NCBI RefSeq assembly: GCF_000299355.1 | Contig: NC_018664.1 | Location: forward strand, 372,001 to 436,000 | Reading direction: 5' to 3' | Origin: Gottschalkia acidurici 9a | GTDB lineage: Bacteria; Bacillota; Clostridia; Tissierellales; Gottschalkiaceae | DNA: 64,000 bases | Translations under genes and position numbers: made by a program | The notes under the pieces: generated by a model | Seen by the model: only the letters and a program-made list of their open reading frames with translations | What the model was told of the DNA's origin: nothing | The model's database searches: none | In this document: piece by piece, positions 53,499-62,006 of the stretch | Layout: each line of letters opens with the position of its first letter | Numbering within the stretch: the stretch's first letter is position 1

Positions 53499-55391
53499 GT
53501 GAAAATAGATGACCATATTCTGCTCTGGAATCGCACATCAATCAAAGTACTTGATATACGTCATATAACCATGGAATATGGTGAAGAACTTAGATCATAC
53601 AGATTACCTGCAAGTGCATTTCTATATGCAACTAGGGGTAATGCAAAAGTGAGTATTGATAATATAATAAAAATGACTGAAAGATTTTATGTATTTCATG
53701 GAGCCAAAGGAATGTATCTTGATATTATGGAAGTGGATAGCTTTGAGTGCTATTTGATTTTGTACAAGCTAATAACTCCGTTAAATTTTAGAAAAGAAAA
53801 TATATCTCAAATTCCATACTTAATTTACCCTAACAATCCAATTTTTTTGTTTGATAAGGTGAGTCTAATGAACCAAAAATGGAACAGCGGAAATTCATTG
53901 GAAAAGCTTCACGTTAAGGCATTGTTATATGAATTTGTATATGAGATTTTACATCAAATAAGTAATAAAAAGGCTAATAAGACTAAACTTGATTTAGTTG
54001 AACAAACCACACAATATATATGTGAAAGATATAATGAACAGATTACACTCGAATCTATGGCAAAGGAACTAAACTATAATCATAAGTATCTATCTAGAAA
54101 ATTTAAAAGTCAGACGGGAAAAAGTCCAATTACTTTATTAACTGATGTTAGAATTGAAAAGGCACAAGAAATAATGAGAAGCACTAACGCTACGATTGAA
54201 GAGGTTGCAAAGTATGTAGGATATTCAGATAAGTTTTACTTTACTCGTATTTTTAAAAAACATACAGGAATAACTCCAGGGAAATTTAAAGAATATACAA
54301 TAAATCAGAAAAAGGTGTCCAATAGTACAAATGATAAGTTGATATCGTCCATTGTGAATAAAAATATACGATGTTACAATAAAATTGAGAATGAGAATCT
54401 GGATCAGTACGATGGAAAGGATGATTTATTAATGTATAAAAGGCTTATAAAATCAATGGTGTTAACTTTATCTCTTTGTTTTACTTTATTGTTAAGTGCT
54501 TGTTCTGGAACTACTAATAATACTTCAATAAATGAAAATATACAACCTAAGGGAAAAATGGTTATGTATGAAGCTGAAAATGGAGAAATTGAAATTCCAG
54601 AAAATCCACAAAGAGTGCTAACTGTATCGGATAGTTACGTAGGATATCTACTAGCTTTAGGTATCAAGCCAGTTGGAATGTCAGACTATGCATTAGGACA
54701 CCCATTTTTTGAAGGAAAAGTTGACGGAATAGAAAGCTATGGAGATAATCAATCAGTAGAAAAAATTTTAGAATTAAAACCTGATTTAATTTTTACATTT
54801 GATAATATGGAAGCGCTAGACAAGATGGAAAAAATAGCTCCAACAGTTGCAATAAAATATGGTGAGAAAGACTTTAGAGAACAGTTACGTGAATTTGGAA
54901 AGATACTTGGAAAAGAAAAAGAAGCCGGAGAATGGATTACAAATTGGGATAAGAAAGTTTTAGAATATAAACCTACTATTCAAGAGATTATGAAAGATAA
55001 AACAGTTACTATCTTAGTGGGAAGTTCTAAAGGAATTTATGCATATGGAGAAAATTTTGGTAGGGGTGGAGAAATACTTTATGGAGAATTTCAATTAAAA
55101 GCTTCAAAGATTATTCAAGAAGCAACAATGGATAAAAAAGAAGGATATGCCCTTCTTTCACTCGAAAAACTTCCAGAGTATGCTGGAGATTATATATTTG
55201 TAGCAGAAAATCTGGAAGAAGAAATTAGAGAAAATGATTTATGGAAGTCACTACCAGCAGTAAAAAACAATAGAGTGTTTACTATAGATGATGATATATG
55301 GTATTTCAATGATCCTGTTTCTCTGGATAAACAGCTTGAACTCATTGTTAAAAATCTTACAGGAAAAAGTAAATATATAATTATTATATAA
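53499..55391 (+). CDS. Second AraC regulator / lipoprotein siderophore-binding chimera
   Basis: This 630-residue frame is a paralogue of the one at 51.25 kb with the same order: cupin-like arm (FYVFHGAKGMYLDI), AraC domain (EQITLESMAKELNYNHKYLSRKF; ATIEEVAKYVGYSDKFYFTRIFKKHTG), then from residue 312 an internal signal sequence (LIKSMVLTLSLCFTLLLSAC) and a binding domain (IEIPENPQRVLTVSDSYVGY). The AraC parts are close, but the binding domains differ much, so the sensed ligand probably differs. The first 65 bases of the gene region are identical to those of the first copy. The GTG at 53499 (AGGAG, spacing 8) is the start. Confidence 0.88.
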   Translation: MKIDDHILLWNRTSIKVLDIRHITMEYGEELRSYRLPASAFLYATRGNAKVSIDNIIKMTERFYVFHGAKGMYLDIMEVDSFECYLILYKLITPLNFRKENISQIPYLIYPNNPIFLFDKVSLMNQKWNSGNSLEKLHVKALLYEFVYEILHQISNKKANKTKLDLVEQTTQYICERYNEQITLESMAKELNYNHKYLSRKFKSQTGKSPITLLTDVRIEKAQEIMRSTNATIEEVAKYVGYSDKFYFTRIFKKHTGITPGKFKEYTINQKKVSNSTNDKLISSIVNKNIRCYNKIENENLDQYDGKDDLLMYKRLIKSMVLTLSLCFTLLLSACSGTTNNTSINENIQPKGKMVMYEAENGEIEIPENPQRVLTVSDSYVGYLLALGIKPVGMSDYALGHPFFEGKVDGIESYGDNQSVEKILELKPDLIFTFDNMEALDKMEKIAPTVAIKYGEKDFREQLREFGKILGKEKEAGEWITNWDKKVLEYKPTIQEIMKDKTVTILVGSSKGIYAYGENFGRGGEILYGEFQLKASKIIQEATMDKKEGYALLSLEKLPEYAGDYIFVAENLEEEIRENDLWKSLPAVKNNRVFTIDDDIWYFNDPVSLDKQLELIVKNLTGKSKYIIII

Positions 55392-55406
55392 AAAATGTAA
55401 AAATAA

Positions 55407-55458
55407 AAGGCGAAATATCTCGAGTCTATATAAGAACGGAGCATTTGGCCTTTTTAAT
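55407..55458 (+). terminator. Probable terminator
   Basis: AAAAGGCGAAAT pairs loosely with CATTTGGCCTTTTT across a 25-base loop and is followed by TTTAAT. Confidence 0.6.
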
Positions 55459-55516
55459 TTATATAAGATATTAATTTTTATATTATATTTGTTACATTGA
55501 CTTACATATTAAAGGT

Positions 55517-55762
55517 ATTGTTAAAGAGGGAGAAACAGTATCGGTAGTTCAAATAAGTGAGAAATCAATATTTGTATATGTAAATTCTAAAGAAGATTCA
55601 GAAAAGATTTTAAACAGTTCTATCTGGAAAAAGGTTCCCGCAGTTGAGCAGGGAAAGCTTTATATATACGGTCAGTTTGATGATGAATTTGTAATGGAAG
55701 ATCCATATTCTTTAGAGCTTCAACTTGAGACTATAGTAGATGTTCTTTTAAAAAATAAATAG
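55517..55762 (+). pseudogene. Siderophore-binding protein C-terminal remnant with internal deletion
   Basis: The frame reads IVKEGETVSVVQISEKSIFVYV, then NSKEDSEKILNSSIWKKVPA, then LYIYGQFDDEFVMEDPYSLE to a stop at 55762. The last part matches the family ending (LWKSLPAVKNNRVFTI...DPVSLDKQLELIVKNL). The region between the two lobes and the whole N-terminal domain are gone. No start codon is present. Confidence 0.75.
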
Positions 55763-55771
55763 CAATATATG

Positions 55772-55820
55772 AAAATAGGTTCTCTTATGTATATTTAAAT
55801 ACTGAGGGAACCTATTTTTA
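55772..55820 (+). terminator. Terminator after the remnant
   Basis: AAATAGGTTCTCT pairs with AGGGAACCTATTT, followed by TTAATA. Confidence 0.75.
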
Positions 55821-55860
55821 ATATGTAAGAAATACAATATTAGAATTATAGCTTTTTATA

Positions 55861-55889
55861 TTGACTTCTTAGTAGTAGGTTGATAGAAT
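55861..55889 (+). promoter_or_regulatory. Promoter, third conserved copy
   Basis: TTGACT (55861-55866), 17-base spacer, TAGAAT (55884-55889). Confidence 0.7.
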
Positions 55890-55907
55890 GAAATAGAAAA
55901 AACAAGA

Positions 55908-55925
55908 GTGATAATCATTATCATA
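55908..55925 (+). promoter_or_regulatory. Perfect Fur palindrome
   Basis: TGATAATCATTATCA (55909-55923) is an exact palindrome just before the binding-protein gene. Confidence 0.85.
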
Positions 55926-55939
55926 TAAGGGGTGTACTT

Positions 55940-56911
55940 ATGTTAAAAAAGAGATCAAGTAAGTTGTTAATTGTTTTAACTATTATCCTTTCTTTATTTA
56001 TTACTGCCTGCAGTGGAAAAAATGAAGAAAAAGTTTCACAGGAAAGTAAAGAAAGTAAAACTAAAATTATAAAAACAGTAGATGGAGATATAGAAATACC
56101 AGCAGAGCCAAAGAGAGTAGTAGTACACGGATACTTACCTACTGTATTGGCATTGGGTGTAAATCCAGTAGGTGCTACTAAGCAAGATACTAAGAATATA
56201 CACATAAAGGATATGGTTTCTGGAATTGAAAGTATAGGAGAGGGCTTAGGAGGACAAGTATCTCCTGAAGCAATTTTAAGCTTGAAACCTGATTTAATTA
56301 TTACATTAGGATTTGGTGACGACAAGGAGAAACATGATAATATTTCAAAAATTGCTCCAACTATTACAATTCCATTTGATACTTATAAGAATGTTCACGA
56401 GGAAATGAAGGCATTCGGAGAAATACTTGGTAAGGAGAAAGAAGCTGAAGAGTGGCTTAAAGAATATGATAAAAGAGTTAACGTTGCTAAAGAAAAAGTT
56501 AAATCAGTAATTGATGAGAAAGAAACAGTTTCAATACTCGGAGCTTTCAATAAATCTTGTTATGTATACGGTAATGGTGGATATAGAGGTGGACAGGCTA
56601 TTTATAGAAATCTCGAATTAACACCACCACAAGTTATACAAAAAGAATTAATAGATGCTGGTGAAACTTTTAAGCAAATATCCCTTGAAGTAATGAAAGA
56701 CTATTCTGGGGACTATGTATTTTTTATTGATGAATCAGGAGAAGGGGCTTTTGATAAAAATAGTCAAGTTTGGCAATCTCTCGATGTCGTAAAAAATGAC
56801 AAAGTACTTTATATGGAACCAGACTTTTTCTGGCCTTATGATCCAATAGCTGTAATCAATCAAACTGAAAAGGTTGCAGACATGCTAGTTGAAAAGAATA
56901 AGAGTAAATAA
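55940..56911 (+). CDS. Siderophore-binding lipoprotein
   Basis: This 323-residue extracellular lipoprotein has lipobox ITAC and the FecB-like layout: IEIPAEPKRVVVHGYLPTVLALGVNPVG, LKPDLIITLGFGDD, the linking helix with MKAFGEILGKEKEAEEWLKEYDKRV, and SQVWQSLDVVKNDKVLYMEP. It has a promoter and Fur box of the type that drives the two chimeras, and the permease and ATPase genes lie downstream after the exporter-type ABC gene. It is the likely primary partner of that permease set, though the exporter-type gene has its own promoter between them. Confidence 0.93.
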   Translation: MLKKRSSKLLIVLTIILSLFITACSGKNEEKVSQESKESKTKIIKTVDGDIEIPAEPKRVVVHGYLPTVLALGVNPVGATKQDTKNIHIKDMVSGIESIGEGLGGQVSPEAILSLKPDLIITLGFGDDKEKHDNISKIAPTITIPFDTYKNVHEEMKAFGEILGKEKEAEEWLKEYDKRVNVAKEKVKSVIDEKETVSILGAFNKSCYVYGNGGYRGGQAIYRNLELTPPQVIQKELIDAGETFKQISLEVMKDYSGDYVFFIDESGEGAFDKNSQVWQSLDVVKNDKVLYMEPDFFWPYDPIAVINQTEKVADMLVEKNKSK

Positions 56912-56955
56912 GATTAAATGTTATGTTTTGTACAAAAAACATTCCTATTTGTCCA

Positions 56956-56985
56956 TTGACTAAGATGTAAATATGAGCCTATAAT
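56956..56985 (+). promoter_or_regulatory. Promoter of the ABC exporter-type gene
   Basis: TTGACT (56956-56961), 18-base spacer, TATAAT (56980-56985), followed by a Fur box. Confidence 0.7.
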
Positions 56986-57002
56986 AACATTTGAAGAAAT
57001 AT

Positions 57003-57020
57003 AATGATAATCAATATCAT
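57003..57020 (+). promoter_or_regulatory. Fur-type box
   Basis: AATGATAATCAATATCAT matches the consensus with one change in the second half. Confidence 0.82.
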
Positions 57021-57050
57021 AGACATCTTAATAAATGGAGGGATTAATGA

Positions 57051-58766
57051 ATGCTTAAGCGATTTTTTTCATACTACAAACCTTATAAAAGCTTATTCAT
57101 ACTGGATTTTTCATGTGCTATTATCGCTGCATTATTAGAGCTTACATTTCCATTAGCTCTTAATAAGGTAGTTGATGATTTACTACCTGGTCAAGATTGG
57201 AGCTTAATTTTATGGGGTTGCATGGGTTTACTTGGGATATATATGTTTAGCTCTATCTTACACTATGTAGTCACATATTGGGGACATAAGCTAGGAATCA
57301 ATATTGAAGGGGATATGAGAAAGAAACTTTTTACTCATGTACAAAAGTTATCTTTTAGTTTCTTTGATAATAAGAAAACTGGTCATTTAGTATCTAGAAT
57401 GACTAATGATTTAATGGATATAGGTGAAATTGCACATCATGGTCCAGAAGAATTGTTTATTGCAGTTATGACACTAGTAGGAGCTTTTGGATTAATGATC
57501 TCTATAAACTGGAGGCTAGCACTACTTACCTTTATCACAATTCCTTTCTTAATATACCTGTCAATATACTTTAGTCGTAAAATGACAAGGGCATTTGATC
57601 GTATGTATACTGATATTGCTGATTTTAACGCTAGAGTAGAAAATAATGTAAGTGGTATACGTGTTGTAAAGGCTTTTGCTAACGAAAAATATGAAATAGA
57701 TAAGTACAATGTAAATAATGAACGCTTTCGTCAAACAAAATTAGACTCTTATAAAATCATGGCTTGGAACTCTTCTATTAGTTATGTTCTTATGAAATTT
57801 GTAACCTTATTTGTTTTAGTATGTGGAACTTGGTTCGTAATTAGAGAAGATATGACATATGGAGAGTTCATGGCATTTGTGCTACTGTCAAATGTATTCT
57901 TACAACCTATTAAACAAATTAACTCTGTCATTGAAATGTATCCAAAGGGAATAGCTGGATTTAAAAGATATATAGATCTTTTAGAAACATCTCCAGATAT
58001 AGAAGATTCTGAGGATGCTATTCATGTTGATAATTTAAAAGGAAATATAGAATATAGTCAAGTTGACTTTGGATATGAGGGTGGACATAAGATACTTAAA
58101 AATATAGATTTAACTATCAATGCAGGAGAAACCATTGCTTTAGTTGGACCTTCTGGAGCTGGAAAGACAACTTTATGTAGTTTACTTCCACGTTTTTATG
58201 AAGTTGAATCGGGAGCAATTACCATAGATGGTATAGATATAAGAAAAATGACATTAGAGTCTTTACGTAGTCATATAGGGATCGTTCAACAAGATGTATT
58301 TTTATTTAATGGAACTATTAGAGAAAATATAGTTTATGGAAAGTTAGATGCTACAGAGGACGAAATCTGGCAAGCTTTGAGAAGAGCACAACTTGAGGAA
58401 TTAATACAATCACAACCGGAAGGATTAGATACTGTTATTGGAGAGCGTGGAGTAAAATTGTCTGGAGGACAAAAACAGAGACTTTCTATAGCTAGAATGT
58501 TTCTTAAAAATCCATCTATACTTATTTTAGATGAGGCTACCTCAGCATTAGATACAGAAACTGAAGCAGCAATTCAAAAAGCACTTGAAGAATTGTCTCA
58601 TGGAAGAACAACACTAATTATTGCACATAGATTAGCAACTATAAAAAATGCAGATCGAATAGTTGTAGTAACTGAAGAAGGAATTATAGAAGAAGGTAAC
58701 CACAATGATCTTCTAGATAGAGATGGTGTATATAGTAATCTTTATAAAGCACAATTTGGATTTTAA
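57051..58766 (+). CDS. Exporter-fold ABC protein (permease-ATPase half transporter), Fur-boxed
   Basis: This 571-residue half transporter has six membrane helices (residues about 15-290) and an ATPase domain: Walker A GPSGAGKTT, signature LSGGQKQRLSIARMF, Walker B LILDEATSALD and switch His in IIAHRLAT. A homodimer would be functional. In the exporter fold, most members pump drugs or lipids out, but IrtAB, YbtPQ and related pairs take up ferric siderophores. Its own Fur box and promoter, and the FecCD genes right after it, favour a siderophore role: export of siderophore or uptake/reduction support. Which direction applies cannot be read from sequence. Confidence 0.92.
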   Translation: MLKRFFSYYKPYKSLFILDFSCAIIAALLELTFPLALNKVVDDLLPGQDWSLILWGCMGLLGIYMFSSILHYVVTYWGHKLGINIEGDMRKKLFTHVQKLSFSFFDNKKTGHLVSRMTNDLMDIGEIAHHGPEELFIAVMTLVGAFGLMISINWRLALLTFITIPFLIYLSIYFSRKMTRAFDRMYTDIADFNARVENNVSGIRVVKAFANEKYEIDKYNVNNERFRQTKLDSYKIMAWNSSISYVLMKFVTLFVLVCGTWFVIREDMTYGEFMAFVLLSNVFLQPIKQINSVIEMYPKGIAGFKRYIDLLETSPDIEDSEDAIHVDNLKGNIEYSQVDFGYEGGHKILKNIDLTINAGETIALVGPSGAGKTTLCSLLPRFYEVESGAITIDGIDIRKMTLESLRSHIGIVQQDVFLFNGTIRENIVYGKLDATEDEIWQALRRAQLEELIQSQPEGLDTVIGERGVKLSGGQKQRLSIARMFLKNPSILILDEATSALDTETEAAIQKALEELSHGRTTLIIAHRLATIKNADRIVVVTEEGIIEEGNHNDLLDRDGVYSNLYKAQFGF

Positions 58767-58792
58767 ATATTGTAGTATTAAGGAAGGTATTT

Positions 58793-59845
58793 ATGATGGT
58801 AGAAACAAAAACAGATGAGATTGAAGTGAATGATAAATTAAATATCAGGAGTCGTCCATTGTTAGCATCGTTTATTATAGTCGGTGGAATAGTTGCTTTA
58901 GTATTAGGAATAGCATTATCGGTATCATTTGGAGCTGCAAATATTAAAGTATCTACTGTATGGGAAGCTATATTTAACTTTAATCCTAATCTGACGGAAC
59001 ATATAATTATACAAGATCTTAGATTACCTAGGGTACTAGGGGGTGCTATAGTAGGTGCTTGCTTTGCTATATCAGGGGCTATAATGCAAGGAATGACACG
59101 AAATCCTCTAGCTGACTCTGGAATAATGGGATTAAACTCTGGAGCTGGGTTTGCATTAGCTGTTTGTTTTGCATTCTTTCCAGGAACTCCATACTTGCAC
59201 TTAATCCTATATTCGTTTTTAGGTGCAGGGATGGGAGCAGCTATTGTTTTTGGAGTAGGTTCACTTTCCAAAAATGGACTAACACCAGTAAGGTTAGTAT
59301 TAGCTGGTGCTGCTGTAAGTACCCTGTTAAGTGCATTCAGTCAGGGTATAGCTATTTACTTTGATATTGGACAGGATTTAGCATTTTGGACAGCTGGAGG
59401 AGTAGCTGGTACTACTTGGATACAACTTAAGATAATAGCTCCTTGGGTGGCTATCGCAATAGCTGGAGCTATTATTCTATCACCTTCAATAACTCTTTTA
59501 AGTTTAGGTGATGAAGTTGCCAAAGGTCTTGGACTACAAACCAAATTAGTAAAAATAATAGCCACAATTATTGTTCTTATGTTAGCAGGTGTAGCAGTAT
59601 CAGTTGTTGGTGCAGTAGGATTTGTAGGGTTAATTATTCCTCATCTTACTAGATATTTAGTAGGAGTTGATTATCGATATATTATTCCATGCTCTGGAGT
59701 ACTCGGAAGTCTATTAGTAGTACTAGCAGACCTTGTTGGAAGAGGAATTAATCCTCCATATGAAACGCCTATAGGAGCTATTATTTCACTTATAGGAGTA
59801 CCCTTTTTCCTATATCTAGCACGAAAGGAAAGGAGGGAATTATAA
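58793..59845 (+). CDS. FecCD-family siderophore permease, first subunit
   Basis: This 350-residue membrane protein has about ten hydrophobic segments and the family marks RLPRVLGGAIVGACFAISGAIMQ, NPLADSGIMGLNSGAGFA and VVGAVGFVGLIIPHLTRYL. An added charged N-terminal stretch (VETKTDEIEVNDKLNIRSRP) precedes the first helix. It lies 26 bases after the ABC exporter-type gene with AAGGAAGG, so probably in the same transcript. It would form a heterodimer with the next protein. Confidence 0.94.
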   Translation: MMVETKTDEIEVNDKLNIRSRPLLASFIIVGGIVALVLGIALSVSFGAANIKVSTVWEAIFNFNPNLTEHIIIQDLRLPRVLGGAIVGACFAISGAIMQGMTRNPLADSGIMGLNSGAGFALAVCFAFFPGTPYLHLILYSFLGAGMGAAIVFGVGSLSKNGLTPVRLVLAGAAVSTLLSAFSQGIAIYFDIGQDLAFWTAGGVAGTTWIQLKIIAPWVAIAIAGAIILSPSITLLSLGDEVAKGLGLQTKLVKIIATIIVLMLAGVAVSVVGAVGFVGLIIPHLTRYLVGVDYRYIIPCSGVLGSLLVVLADLVGRGINPPYETPIGAIISLIGVPFFLYLARKERREL

Positions 59846-60879
59846 TTGAATATTGCGGATATTTCTTTAAAAGAAAAAAGAAAAGAATAAGAGGTATTAC
59901 TATACTTAGTATACTTACTGTTCTAATAATAATAACACTTATTATAAGCATGAATACAGGATATATTAGACTAGCTCCTTTAGATGTACTAAGAACTTTA
60001 TTTGGAAATGGGAATGATAAAGAAAACTTAATTCTCTTTGAATTTAGACTACCGCGTATTGTAATATCTGTCATGGTTGGAGCAGGACTTGCTTTATCAG
60101 GATGTATTATGCAGGGTATATCTAAAAATGCTTTGGCTGATCCGGGTATTTTAGGAATTAATTCTGGTGCAGGATTAATGGTAGTAATATTTGTTTCATT
60201 TTTTTCAACTAACTCGATTTCTTCTATTTTTTTACTACCATTCTTAGCCTTATTAGGTGCGGGATTAACAGCTATATTAATTTATGCGTTAGCTTATAAA
60301 AGACATCAAGGATTGTTACCAACACGACTTTTATTAACAGGAATAGCTGTTCAAGCTGGAATAAGCGCAGCAATGATTGTTCTTACCCTTCGTTTAAATC
60401 CAGAGAAATATAAGTTTGTAGCTGTTTGGCTAGCAGGAAACATTTGGGGGTCTAATTGGAAGTTTGTACTTGCTCTATTACCTTGGCTACTAGTATTTAT
60501 TCCATATACACTTTATAAAGGAAAAACTCTTGATGCACTTAGTATGGGAGACCAAATTGCAACGGGTCTTGGTGTTCCTGTTGAAAAAGAAAGAAGAGCT
60601 TTACTAGCAAGTGCAGTTGCATTAGCAGGTTCTTGTGTTGCTGTAAGTGGAGGAATAAGCTTCGTAGGATTAATAGGTCCTCACTTAGCTAGACGACTTG
60701 TAGGTCCAAAACATGCATATTTGCTTCCTGCATCTGCGCTCATAGGATCATTACTACTTATTGTATCTGATACTTTGGCACGTTGGATTTTACAGCCATC
60801 AGAAATACCGACAGGTATAGTTGTAGCAGTGGTTGGAGCACCATATTTCCTATATTTACTAGCTAAGACAAGAGAATAA
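59846..60879 (+). CDS. FecCD-family siderophore permease, second subunit, frameshift near the start
   Basis: The main frame from ATG 59950 gives 309 residues with FecCD marks (RLPRIVISVMVGAGLALSGCIMQ, NALADPGILGINSGAGLM, SGGISFVGLIGPHLARRL). The best ribosome site (AGGAGG, 59831-59836) serves TTG 59846, whose frame MNIADISLKEKRKE ends at a TAA at 59888. One extra A in the AAAA run near 59881-59884 would join it to the upstream part of the main frame (RIRGITILSILTVLIIITLII), which supplies the missing first helix. So the gene is probably one of about 345 residues with a one-base loss or a sequence error. If real, a shorter protein lacking helix 1 may be made. Confidence 0.85.
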
Positions 60880-60921
60880 AGTATTAAAGGGATGAAAACA
60901 ACTGATAGAGAGGTGATAACA

Positions 60922-61752
60922 TTGTTAGATCGTTTGAGTACAAAGGAACTCGATATAGGGTATGACGGATCGTTAATTGTAAAGCAGCTAAACTTAAAAA
61001 TACCTACAGGCAAGATAACAGCTTTAGTAGGATCTAATGGTTCTGGAAAATCAACAATATTAAAAACTATGGCAAGAATTATGAATCCTAAGAATGGTAA
61101 TGTATTATTAGATGGTAAATCTATACACTCACAGTCGACTAAAGAGGTAGCTAAACAGCTAGCAATATTACCACAAAATCCTACTGCACCTAATGGATTG
61201 ACTGTTTATGAGCTTATTGCCTATGGGCGTTTTCCACATCAAAAAGGGTTTGGATCGTTAACTTCTGAAGATAAAGATATTATTTATTGGGCATTAGAGA
61301 TGACAGGAATGAAAGAATTTTATGATAGACCAGCAGATCAGCTTTCTGGGGGGCAGAGACAAAGAGCTTGGATTGCTATGGCACTTGCACAGCAGACAGA
61401 GATTTTATTTCTAGATGAACCTACTACATTTTTAGATATGGCTCATCAGCTAGAAGTATTAAAGTTATTAGAGAAGTTAAATAAGGAAGAAAAAAGGACC
61501 ATTATTATGGTGGTTCATGATTTGAATCATGCCGCTAGGTATGCCCACCATATGGTAGCAATCAAAAAAGGAACTGTAATTAGTGAGGGAGAACCAGCAA
61601 AAGTTATGACTCAAGAAGTTCTGAGAGAGGTATTTGGTATAGAAGCCGATATAATAATGGATCCAAGAGAAGGTGTACCTTTATGCTTACCTTATGAGCT
61701 AGCTCATAGTAACATTGATATAAAGAATAACAAATCTTTAAAAATTGTATAA
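60922..61752 (+). CDS. FecE-family siderophore ABC ATPase
   Basis: This ATPase of about 276 residues has Walker [10 protein letters not shown], the signature [14 protein letters not shown], Walker [12 protein letters not shown] and switch His in VVHDLNHA. It completes the importer with the two permeases. The TTG at 60922 (GAGAGG, spacing about 9) is preferred to the ATG at 60892, which has its AAAGGG directly against the start. A long terminator follows, so the unit ends here. Confidence 0.94.
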   Translation: MLDRLSTKELDIGYDGSLIVKQLNLKIPTGKITALVGSNGSGKSTILKTMARIMNPKNGNVLLDGKSIHSQSTKEVAKQLAILPQNPTAPNGLTVYELIAYGRFPHQKGFGSLTSEDKDIIYWALEMTGMKEFYDRPADQLSGGQRQRAWIAMALAQQTEILFLDEPTTFLDMAHQLEVLKLLEKLNKEEKRTIIMVVHDLNHAARYAHHMVAIKKGTVISEGEPAKVMTQEVLREVFGIEADIIMDPREGVPLCLPYELAHSNIDIKNNKSLKIV

Positions 61753-61792
61753 AAAAGCTGATATAACAACTATTGGTATAGATTATAAATCC

Positions 61793-61857
61793 AAATACTC
61801 TTCTTTTAACGACAGATTAGAAAATGGGAATCTGTTTTAAAAGGAGAGTATTTTTTA
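61793..61857 (+). terminator. Terminator of the siderophore importer operon
   Basis: AAATACTCTTCTTTTAA pairs with TTAAAAGGAGAGTATTT (one mismatch), with an inner AGATT/AATCT pair, then TTTTATG. Confidence 0.82.
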
Positions 61858-61947
61858 TGTTTTGTATAAGATGAGTTTGTACAAAAATCGAAATGAGAAA
61901 GTACATTGTGTCAGTAAATATCAAATGATATAATTCAAATAAATCAA

Positions 61948-61973
61948 ACGATAATGATAATCCTTATCTAACG
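61948..61973 (+). promoter_or_regulatory. Fur-type box
   Basis: GATAATGATAATCCTTATCT contains TGATAATCCTTATC, one change from a perfect palindrome, plus an added GATAAT repeat. Confidence 0.8.
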
Positions 61974-62006
61974 ATTAATAGGATATCTTGAAGGAGGAAT
62001 TATATA

